DNA from: Lycocorax pyrrhopterus obiensis
Lineage: Eukaryota > Chordata > Aves > Passeriformes > Paradisaeidae
Assembly: GCA_014706295.1 (NCBI GenBank)
Contig: JACSVZ010000009.1
Location: forward strand, 33,850,268-33,914,267
Length of the DNA stretch: 64,000 bases
Direction: 5' to 3'
Numbering within the stretch: position 1 is the first letter of the stretch; each line of letters begins with the position of its first letter. A program made the position numbers and the translations under genes. Shown here in pieces: positions 24,000-34,010 of this stretch. Below the pieces are notes generated by a model. It was not told where the DNA came from and did no database searches. It saw only the letters and a list, made by a program, of their open reading frames with translations.

Positions 24000-26440
24000 A
24001 ATGGCTTATCCCTGTGTAAGGTCATTCATCACACATTGCTTCGGACTACCAAGCCAATACATATAAAAGTCAGTCTCTCCACAGACGCAGCCTTTTCGGC
24101 TCCCATCTGCCCACAGCAACCCTTCCAACGCTGCTAATTACACCCCTGCACTTGATTACACCGGCTCCAGCTCACCCCAGAGCCACGGCCATACTGTGTG
24201 CCCCAAGGGGGGATTGTGTCAATAAACAAAAATAAACACAGGGTCTCCATTTCAGAGCCTGTTTCAAAGCCCAGAAGTTGTAAGCTCAACCTCTGGACAA
24301 CCACAGTCCCACTTGGAAGGCAGAATTGCTCCAAGAGTGTTTTATTTGTTTCAATTTGTTTGCTATAACTCAGTTTCTCAAGGATAAGAGGTGGGATGCT
24401 CCCACTACCAATGCAGGGAGGGGTCAGTTTCTTTTGCAGACAAAAAAGAAAGAAAGAAATACACAGAGGAGACAAGAAAGATGAGCTTAAGAGGCAATCA
24501 CAGGAGCAGCAAAGCCAGTGCTGTGACTGGGCTGTGGTGCAGGAGAGGCTGAAAATTCTGGGTCTTCCCACAACAGGTGTGAGAGGGGAAGTGGCACTCT
24601 CAGGGAAGAATTTCCTTTCAGCTGTTATGAAAAGCATGAAAAGCAATTAAAACAACCTAAAAATAGGAAGGTCTCTTCCTCTTTTCTTTCTTTATTTTTT
24701 TTTTCCCAGTGCTCCCAAGGCTTTTGCTGACCTAGATAGAGGTAGGGGGACATATCTGGCCTAATGCACAGGCAAAAATGCTCTGTTTATTAACCAGGGC
24801 CATGCTCTGAGGCAGCACTTGCAGCCCAATCCCTCGGAGGAGCCCTGGATCTCAGGCTGTGGCTGCTGTCAGCAAAGTGTCCTGGGGCCATGCCAGGAGC
24901 ACTGAGGGCAGAGAGCAGAGCTGCCCATACCCGCCCAGGGGAATGCTGAGCAGAGGGGTTAAACCTCACCATTTTTTAGGACATAGGTATTTATTCTGGT
25001 CACTGGACACCTTTCACGGCCCGTGGAGAGAGGGCCAGGACACCCAGCCAGGGCCATGCAGTTGTGCACACCCAAGCACTTGTCCCTCCTCCAAAGGACG
25101 GGCGAGACCTCCAAAGCAGCTGGGAGCTCCACGAGTACAGGGAGATGGCTGCTGAAGGCTTTGTAGGCTCACAGCCACGGTGAGTTTTAGGGGTGGGGTT
25201 GGAGAACAGTAGATGTTCAAAAACGAGCTTAGAATGCCTGGGAAGGAAATTTGGTGAGTGTTTGCCTTAAGAAAATCTGATTGTACCAACAGCGTTAACA
25301 TAAAAGGAGTAGGGAATAGGAAATTGTGTAATGGAGTTCTAATTATAATTCCTTTTGTTTTCCTAAAGAACATTAAAAAGCCATGATGTGACCAACGACT
25401 CAAGCCCAAAAAATACATCCAATTTTATTTTTGCACTCATTGAGGCCCCTTGTTAATTTACAGCTAGTGAAATAATAAACAAAGCTGATCTTCTCATTTG
25501 CATCTGGCACTATAGAAATGGTAATTTTTAAAAGGTTACCCAGAATCAGTTTGAAGCTTTGATTTCTGTCATTAGCATGTTTAAGTCTAGCTTAGGCAAG
25601 GTTTCTTCCCTGAAACACACATTTTGTTAAAAGCTGTTTAGTGCCCATAGCCATTCTGCTGCTCTCAAAATATGATGCCCTAGCAGGCCAGAGCTAACCT
25701 GTGCATATGAAATAAGTTTAGTTTAATGTTGTGTTAAAAGAGTTTGGTCTCTGGAGCAGTCACTCTGCTTAATAACATATAATCATATGCCTTCCATTTA
25801 GTTTTCACAAGCAATGAATCCAGTTTAATTAAATGTTCTTTTAAACAGCGAAGTGACACTGGTTTGTATTTTAAAAAATCTATACGCCACAGGGCACCCT
25901 CAAGACACAAAATCCTCATGAAGAGGATGTAAGACGTACAGCTAATAACACAGAGCAAGTTTGACATTTGCAGGGTAATTTAGTGAACCAAGTGCTTCCT
26001 TACGGGCTGCACGCGGGAGCGCAGTGGCTGCAGCGCCATTTAATGGAAGATGAAGGGACGTGTTTATAATAGTGCTAATAAACAGCTAATCTGAAAATTA
26101 GACTAGCACGTGGCACAGGGCTGTTGTGCATGCAGAATAAATGCTGCTCAGTGCTGGTGAAGGCTGTCAGCTGATGCAGGAGTCCTGTTGCAGTGTTAAT
26201 CAGCAGCCTGGGGTGGCCAGGCAAGGCTCGCTCTCCAGCAACCCCACAGTCCCCAGGCTGTGCACAAGGAGTGCAAAAATGCACAGGAACTCTAAAGGAT
26301 GGTAACCTGGCCAGGAAAGAGGCACTGAAGGTGTCCCTTACAGAGCTTAAAACAGCTCTGAGGTTCTGACATTCAGGGGAATGGCTTTGAGCTCAACAAG
26401 TGCCCAATTCTCATCCCAATAAGGAGTAAGGAGAGGCATT
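24000..26440. other. Intergenic DNA, no coding gene found
   Basis: Apart from the TATA/poly(A) segment near 24062, nothing is annotated here. AT-rich sequence at 25420-25980 and a CpG-bearing patch at about 26000-26045 could be regulatory. I see no exon. Confidence 0.6.
24062..24236 (+). promoter_or_regulatory. TATA box followed by poly(A) signals: possible LTR or small-transcript promoter
   Basis: TATAAAAG at 24062-24069 is followed 150-170 bp later by two AATAAA strings (24221 and 24231), with CpG-bearing sequence between. This arrangement suits a retroviral LTR (U3 TATA, then R with its poly(A) signal) or a very short transcription unit. No target-site duplication or reading frame was found to decide. 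Confidence 0.3.
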
Positions 26441-26444
26441 AAGA

Positions 26445-26571
26445 GTTTGAGACTGGGTTGGATGGGGCCCTGAGCAGCCTGGTCTAGTGGGAGATGTCCC
26501 TGCCCAGGGCAAAGGGTTGGAATGAGATCATCTTGAAGGTTCTTTCCAACCCAAACCATTCTGACTGACCA
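26445..26571 (+). mobile_element. CR1 LINE 3' end fragment
   Basis: This matches the familiar avian CR1 tail in forward orientation: 'gttggatggggccctgagcagc', 'ctggtctagtgggagatgtc', then 'ggttctttccaacccaaacc'. About 125 bp remain. The terminal short-repeat tail is degraded. Confidence 0.85.
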
Positions 26572-28750
26572 AGCATCCTCTTTCTGTTTTATTTTTCTCT
26601 GGTCGTTTAAATCTGGTCTAACCCTGGCCAATAAGTAATTTAAATCCTCTTTTATTGAGGGCATCATAAGGTAGAAGAGGTAAATGAGGTAGAAAGGAGT
26701 GGTAAATGCTTTTTTTTCCTCCTTTAAGAGAATCAAGATCTTTAATAAAGTAAGTATTAGGGCAATGAAGAAATAAACACTGAAAGCATCTCACTCATTA
26801 CTAAAATGAAAATGCTTGCTAATATATGCAGTGCACCTGGAAATGCCCATTCAAGTAATTACAAAAGGGAAAAACACCGGGGAAACAGACAAGCATGAAG
26901 ACAATAGCCATTAGAAACAATATTAAATTAAGCACGCCTTTTGAGATCTACAAATTCACTGATTAAATTGTGCGTTACAAACCCTGCCTTGACTTCACTC
27001 AGCTGGAGTCCTGGGGCAAACCTGCAACACTTGAAAACAGCCTCTTGTTTCGCATTGAGATGAAATCAGGGCTGTTCCTAACTCTGCATAGTCCTGGAGT
27101 TTTTAAAAGACACAAAAAATAACCTTTTTTTCCCCTTTTTCTTTCCCCCCACCCTCCAGATTCCAGCTAGCAGAAGGCACCACACTCCCCCAGTCGGAGC
27201 AAAACAAGGGCAGAAAAAGGGCACTTCGTGCCATGCAGCATTAAGCTTGGCAAACGGCATAAAGCCCAAAATCAAACTCAGCAGGAACCTTCTCATTGAC
27301 CCAACAGCCCTTGAGTGTGGCCACCCGTGAGTGTTTGGGTGAATATGGCTTCATCCAGGACAGGGAGCTCCATGTTTCCCCACGGAGCCTCTTCCCCCCC
27401 AGCTATAGGGCGGAACAGCTTCTCACACTTTATTTTGGCAAAGGTGCCTTTCACTGCAGGGCAGAGCCGAGAGGCAGGGGGATTAACCCTCTGTGATTCC
27501 TGCCCCTCGGATATTCCGACACCAGGGACAGCTCACGGGGCAGCAGCCGTGAGCCGTGGCTCTCTCAAGGCACTCGCAGCCACAGGGATGTTTGAGCGTT
27601 TGTGCAAATAAAGGGTGGAATTGAGACCAAAATGCGACCTTCCTGGTGACAAAACTGTATCCTCTCACAGAGACATGAGAAATGAGTGAGGACAAGTTTA
27701 TTAATACGTTTATTGGAGTGCAGGGTTGTTTATCACCATTTTCCTATCGCTGATGAGATTTCCAGGGCTAATGGAAACTCTCCCACTTTCTCCTGTTCTC
27801 TGAGAGATCTGCTAAAATTGATTGTGGAAGCCAGCAACCATTTCCAATTGATTTTGTGTCATTAAACATTAAAAACTGTGTGCAGCTTTCATAGAGTTCT
27901 TTCTGCTGGAAAGTGGGCTATTGTCTACCAGCAATCCCAGTTTGCTGCTAAAACAATGGATTGTCTGGGAGGGGGGTAAAATTATATAGAAAACTCTTTT
28001 TAGGTGATACTTTCTTGTAACAACACACACACACATAACCTGTGCTCCTTCAGCTTCCGACACCTGCAGCTGTTTAATTTTTCCAGGTTTTGGCTTTATT
28101 TAGTGGGAAGAGAAGAGCTAAATGAAGACAATTTCTGCTTCTATCTACCCAGCCTCTCCCTGCTTTTTCCCTAAGCAATGAGGTGCTTCTGTTTTGTTTG
28201 TTCTTAGGGAATCTCCTAATATACTTTTTCCCCTTGTTCCCTCAATATTTTCCAGCAAATCGGAAGGAAATAGAACCTTTGGGAAGCCTTTGCTTCCAGG
28301 ATAGCAGAATTTGAGGGCTCCTTCCCTGTGTCTCAGTTCATTCCCTCTATCCAGAGGCAATCTGCACGGTGCAGATGGAAATTCCCACTGTAGCTGCGGA
28401 TGGGCCATGGGAAGCAGCGAGTTCCTGTGCAGTTGCAGGCTGCAGGGTTCATACCTGATGCTGATCACGGTGAGGGATCTCCAGAGACATATTTTGGGAA
28501 TCTGCAGGTATAAACGAGGCCTTTCCAAAACCCCAGCCTGTGAGAAGTGAATTCAGGACGACTCCATCCCTTTCATACCCTAATAAGAGAACTCTGTGGT
28601 CTAAAGCTGACAGAAGACCAGGAGAAAACTGGAGTCTCTCAGATGCTTTTCCATCCATAAACCCATCGAGGGCCCTGTACACCTCTCCCACACCTTTTCA
28701 AGTCACACTTCCATTAGCTGTACCCAAACCCCACAGCACTCACTGATGGG

Positions 28751-28910
28751 CTGCTGAGGGGACAATGGGGAGATGACAAACCAGCCACCTGGAATGCTGC
28801 TGAGGGGACACTGGGGAGATGACAAACAGCAGGACCAGCCACCTGGAATGCTGCTGAGGGGACACTGGGGAGATGACAAACAGCAGGACCAGCCACCTGG
28901 AATGCTGCTT
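28751..28910. repeat. 54-bp minisatellite, about 3 copies
   Basis: A 54-bp unit (aatgctgctgaggggacact...) starts at 28793 and 28847, with a partial copy from 28901. The first, 5' copy (28751-28792) lacks 9 bp in its middle. The two full copies are essentially identical, which points to recent expansion. The unit length divides by three, so reading frames stay open through the array on the - strand. That is a by-product of the period, not evidence of a gene. Confidence 0.93.
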
Positions 28911-29118
28911 TGTTCAGATGACCTGGGCACAAATGGAAAAGCACTCTGACTGAGGGACAAAGCCTCTGTTCCTGCAGGGAGCACATTCAAGAGGACAGCT
29001 TTTGTGCACCATTTCCGGCTTGGTAATTAAGGCTGGAATAACCCACGAAGTGACAGATAACATATTAAACACCTTCTGTGTCTTAGGAAGCACAAACTAG
29101 GTGTCACAAATGGAGCCT

Positions 29119-29194
29119 CATATGGCCCAGCCGCCTCAGGCCATATGGCCACCCTGCTCCTCGCTGTGCCGCGTTCGGAGGCGCGGCAGGGTGG
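29119..29194. repeat. Two adjacent inverted repeats in GC-rich DNA
   Basis: CATATGGCC (29119-29127) pairs with GGCCATATG (29139-29147). Directly after it, CCACCCTGC (29149-29157) pairs with GCAGGGTGG (29186-29194), and a 6-bp GCCGCG/CGCGGC pair lies inside that loop. The arms are perfect. A hairpin in DNA or RNA is possible. Confidence 0.6.
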
Positions 29195-30320
29195 CAGTCG
29201 GGGTGCTGGCGTGGGCCAGGAGAGGTGGCACATGTGAGGGTGACAATGATGGTGGTTGTGCAGAGCCCTGCTCCACGTGCTTTCTCTGTTAGGGTTTGTG
29301 GACTTGGTTCAGCTACTCAATTTGTGGTATGTAGAGCAGCCAAAATAATTCTAAGCGAAATAAAGAGCCGAGAGCAGATGAAAATAGAGCTAATAATACA
29401 GTCATTAGGAAGGGAGCCAAGGCACAAATTGCAGTGTAGAGTGTGAAAGGAGAAGTCAGGGGAGGGAAAGGACTGTGCGTACCCTACGCTGCACAGGGGA
29501 CACAAATGTATCCCCAAACAGCAGCTGTCTGTAGCAAAGGAGAGCAAGAGGCTGTGTGGCCAGACCTGTTGCCTTGGCACAGGACAGCATCCCAGCAGGA
29601 TGGTGCTCGAGTGCAGGTTGTTCATGGCCGTGCCTTTTGGGCAACAGCCCCTCAAGGTACAGCAGCAGGCAGGGCAGGGACATGTCACACCACACTTTTG
29701 TTTCACCTGGGAAGATGGGACAAACACCCTGCTCTTACAGAGGTGCAGGACACACCTGTGAGGGGGTCAGTTGCTGGCGCCAACATGGGTCATGATTCAG
29801 CTGTAGCTGGGTGTTCCCAAAATAGCAAAACAACAGCCCAGAAGAGTCAGGGGTGGTGATGAAAAATCATTCCCAGTCCTTGGATGGGCATCGATAACTG
29901 CAGTGTAGGATGTGGGACTGGTTTGCCTGCCTTGTGGAAACGGCAGTCCTGACAGCTGAGCTTAGCCTTGGTGTGCTTTGTAAGGCAGGCACAACACCAG
30001 AAGTGGTTAAGAGCAGCAGAGCAGTCAGGGATATTTTACTGCCATCTGCTTGATAGCCAGTGTTCCTGATCTGTCTAAGGTCAGCCAGCGTATTTCAGTT
30101 TGCCCTCAGGTGCAGGCTGATGATAATGCAGCCTCTCGACTGGCCCTTCACGGCACCTATTTAAAGCTGCTCAAAGAGGCTGTGCAACTGCATGTCCTTA
30201 AGCAGAAAACTTCAAGTGCCTTTTCGTGCCAAGTGCTCTTCAGTTTAGACCAATCTGCAGCTTGAAATGGGAGGAAAGTCCTTCCAAAGAGTAACAAGAG
30301 GGCGATTAAATATACACTTC

Positions 30321-30905
30321 ATAGAATCATAGAATGGCTTGGGTTCAAAGGGACCATAAAGATCATTCAGCTCCAACCCCTCTGCCATGGGCAGGGACAC
30401 CTTCCACTATCCCAGGCTGCAAAAATCCCCATCCAACCCGGCCTTGGACACTTCCAGGGATGGGGCAGCCATGGCTTCTCTGGGCAACCTGTGCCAGGGC
30501 CTCACCACCCTCACAGGGAAGAATTTCTTCATAATATCTGATCTAACTCTGCCTTCTGTTGTTTTGAAGCCATTCCACCTTGTCCTATCACACTGTGCCT
30601 TTGTCCAAAGTCCCTCTCCAGCTCTCTTGGAGCCCTGTTAGATACTGGAAAGGGCTCTAAGGTCTCCCTGGAGCCATTTCTCCAGGCTGAGCAACTCCAA
30701 GTCTCTCAGTGTTATCTCCAGAGCAGAGGGGCTCCAGCTCTCAGAGCATCTTTCTGGCTCTTCTCTGGGTTTGTTCCAGCAGATCCATGTCCTTTTTGTA
30801 TTGGGGGCTCCAGAGTTGGGTGCAGAGCTCCAGATGGGGTCTCAAGAGAGCAGAGCAGAGGGGCAGAATCTCCCCTCTCTGTTGGCTTCCTGAGCTGGAC
30901 GTGCA
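30321..30905 (-). mobile_element. CR1 LINE, 5'-truncated, about 580 bp
   Basis: The + strand starts with the reverse complement of the CR1 terminal repeats ('catagaatcatagaatgg') and runs through the 3' UTR and end region: 'gggcaacctgtgccagggcc', 'gaatttcttcataatatctg' and 'agagcagagcagaggggcag'. This is the longest and best-kept transposon piece in the window. It contains only the 3' part, as is normal for truncated CR1 copies, so there is no intact reverse transcriptase. Confidence 0.95.
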
Positions 30906-33180
30906 CATTGCTGAGTCACGCTGAGCTTCTCATCAGCCAATACTTGTTTGTAACATCCTTCTGCCCGAGATGATCGAGACAATTCTCCTTTAGATGAGCA
31001 TTTCTGCTATAATAAAAATGCTGTGGAGCAAACGATGCAAGTCCGCCCTTCTCAAGTATTGACTGGAATGATTTCTCTCCGCTCTTCTTGCCATCAGCTT
31101 TCTCTGGTGGCTCTCGTCCAGTCTGTTGCATTCTTAAGGAAAAAAAAATCTCGATTTCTTAATCACATGTAATGGAATGATTGTGATTTCCCTCAATATC
31201 TCTCTTGTGCCTCTAGGGAAATATAGTCTAGGCCAATTTCTGGCATCTCTCTTTCCTAATCCCCCGTGTATGCCAAGGCAGAGGGTTTATTTACTGGTGT
31301 GGAAATGTCCATGACTTCAATAATTTTTGCCTGCTCTGTACTCTCATTGCTGGAGGAAAAATGTTAAAGGATTTTTGGTTTTCTCTCTCTTTTTTTTTAA
31401 ATAACACCATGAACCTAAGAAATGAAACTTTTTGCTAAAAAGTTTTTGTTTACAAGTAACACCTAAAATTGCAGTAACAAAAAGGAATGTGAGATATATT
31501 CACACTTCCTTGATTTTCTTTGTTCCCTTGAAGGATTTCAGTGTATGTAAGGAATGTTCCTGTTTAGCTGGGGCACTTGTGGCCTCTACCAGAAGTTTCT
31601 TTTCTTCTCAAAAAAATTTTAGGATAGAGAAAGAATTTTCTCTCCATAATACAGGTGGGGGACCAAGATGCAAAGACTTGAACCAGATTTTTTAAATCAT
31701 TGTGATGTCTAAGCATGAGAGCAAAAACTAAATGGCAGTTCAGGAGCTCAGACTGTGTGAAGCCAAGAGGAATTAGTAACTATTTTTTCATCTTTCAGTG
31801 CCTGAGTGTCTCCAGACTGTGTCCCTCAGAGTGTGACTGGGTTCACCCGTGAAGCATGGGCAAGTTGAACCTGCACTCCCAGCTCTGGCCTGAAGTGAGG
31901 ACTGAGTCCATAGCCAGTGATGATGCAAACACAGCTAAACAAAGAGCAAGTCCAGAAAAGCAGAGAAGAGTGCTGAGGGTAATTAAAAAGATGTTGTGAG
32001 GATGCTGTCCTGTGTCACACCATTTGCCCAGGCAGGCACTGCCTATCTTTGCCAGGGTGGCAAAAATGCCTTTTCTAAATAAATGTTCCCGATGAGCTGA
32101 ATCAGACTGAAAGGTTTTCCTCTTCCCTCTTCATTCCTTTTACAATGCAAAGCAGAGGATACCTATGCCAAAGCATTTCATTCCTTCCAGTTTTATTGCC
32201 AGCCTTCGGGCTGCCTCATTCTGGACCTGCTGCAATCCAATCTGCTCTTGCTAATACTTCAAATATAATATTTATAACAGCCCAGGTTGAACCAAAGGCT
32301 ACTCGCACTGACAGATGTCACAAGCCATATCTCTTCTTTCCATTTTATTGTTTGGTAGCTCCTGGCAAAGAGGGAGAGGATCTGGTAATGAAATGCTCCT
32401 TCTCTGCTTCAAACTCGCAGGAACGTTTTACTGTGCTGCCTATTATCCACGGGGGAGTTATCAAGTGGTAGCTGGGTGGTTACCAATGTGTTATGCAAGG
32501 GAAGTTTACGTGATGGCAGAGGACAAGATACATTTCTGATTTAATTATTGAGCTGCAAGCCCATATGAAGTTTTATACATGTGGTTTTGGGGATGTGGGC
32601 AAACATGCAATGCTGTGGACAGAAGGACCCTATTCTGTAACAGGGGAGTAAAATAATTTGTCTGTAACTAAAGATAATGAGTTCTGCAGGACTGTTAATA
32701 GGCACGGAGCTGTTTTGCAGATAAAGCATCTCCGTGGTACTTTGCTACAGCAGAGCAGTGAGGAAAATTCTGCAGGGAGCAATCTTCTCCTGGCAGATGG
32801 CTGGACCAGGAGACCTGCTCAATATTTTCCATGTCTATTTCTCATGATTTATACAACACCATCCCTCGGAAAAGCAATTCTGAGAGGACATTATGATTCC
32901 ATGATAATTCACTGCACTTGAGAGAAAAGAAAAAACCCTTTATAAATATGTGTATCCCCTGTGGTTGGAGTTAACCGACTTCTTCAAGGCCTGTTTCAGT
33001 TTTTTAACTTTCTTGGCTAGAACCACATGGAGCTTTTTGTTAGCTGGTTGATTAAGCAAATTTCCATGGGAATAATCGTGATTTTGGGGGAGAGTTCAGA
33101 GAATGGTCAGAGGGGAAGAAGAGGGGAGAGAAGACAATCAGTCACCCCAGGCCCAGCACCGTGCAAGAACTAAGCGCAGT
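30906..33180. other. Intergenic DNA, nothing recognised
   Basis: No exon or repeat was recognised. The composition is ordinary AT-rich avian intergenic sequence. Confidence 0.6.
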
Positions 33181-33189
33181 CTCTAGGAA

Positions 33190-33255
33190 GTACCAGACTG
33201 AGGATTCAGTACCTCCTGCCCTGGACATGTGCCATAGCCACTAGACCACTTGTCA
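33190..33255 (-). mobile_element. tRNA-derived SINE head (ancient)
   Basis: On the - strand the piece reads like a tRNA-derived promoter. An A-box-like TGGTCTAGTGG (complement of 33238-33248) is followed about 25 bp later by a B-box-like GGTACTGAATCC (complement of 33202-33213). The sequence around it resembles the head of old amniote SINEs. The downstream body cannot be matched with confidence. Confidence 0.4.
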
Positions 33256-33904
33256 GCTCTCTCTGGGGAAGAGGGACCTGTTTTCACATAGTCAGAGAAT
33301 AAGAAAGGTGATGGAACAGCAAAAAAATCCATTGGAAAGAAAATAGCTTCCCTCCAATCTCTGTTCAAGTGCCTCATGGGGGACAGTCCTTCTTCTGGAC
33401 TTCATCAGAAAGAGAAGTGTGAATCCAGGGAAAAAGTAAGATCCAAGGGGATAAAAAGGCTTCAGGGTAATTTTTTTGCCCAGTACAACTCAGTTTAATG
33501 TTGCTGGCAATGGGAGAGTTTTGCATTGCTCTGTTATGAGCTGTCACTACACATTGCAGAGCAATGGGACACAGCTGCTGTCCAAGAGCAGCATTTTCCA
33601 GAAGTGAAGATGAAAATTACCGTGTTCATTAGGACATCAAAGACCAGAAATAAAAATATTTCAGATCAAGGAAATGTTATCAGGCCAAACTGGGAGGATA
33701 CAAAAATACACAGACCAAAGTGCCCATGATGGCAAATGTCTGGAGACATGTGATTTTGAAATTAACAATTAGCTTTAAATCAAACTAGCAATTCACTTAA
33801 AACCAGACTAAGCAGAAGGCAATTAAGTCAGTAAATACAGTAACACTGCGGAAAAAAAAATATACCAACTTCACTTTTGTTTACGGCTGCACTCTGTCCC
33901 CCAC

Positions 33905-34010
33905 CTTTGATCTTTCTGTACAAGCACAGTGTGGAAACAAAGGCTCAGAGCTTTCCAAAGGCCACACACAAGCAGAGTGCAGAAATCTGACTGTTTGCTG
34001 GGTTCAGTCT
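33905..34010 (-). mobile_element. Possible MIR-like SINE fragment
   Basis: The + strand resembles the reverse complement of the MIR core: 'gaaacaaaggctcagagc', then 'aaaggccacacacaagcag' and 'gaaatctgac' in the expected order. It is strongly diverged. Confidence 0.4.

Larger units (their letters stand above)
26572..30320. other. Intergenic DNA, no coding gene found
   Basis: No exon was recognised. The stretch holds the 54-bp minisatellite (28751-28910), a short (AC)n at about 28023-28034, and GC-rich inverted repeats at 29119-29194. Confidence 0.65.

Noticed and set aside
28703..28990. - strand frames encoding an 18-residue peptide repeat
   Set aside because: The repeat comes from the 54-bp minisatellite, whose period divides by three. 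The peptide has no known family and no conserved flanks.
30334..30924. Several open frames at 30.3-30.9 kb
   Set aside because: They lie wholly within the CR1 3' end fragment, which in this region is mostly non-coding tail.
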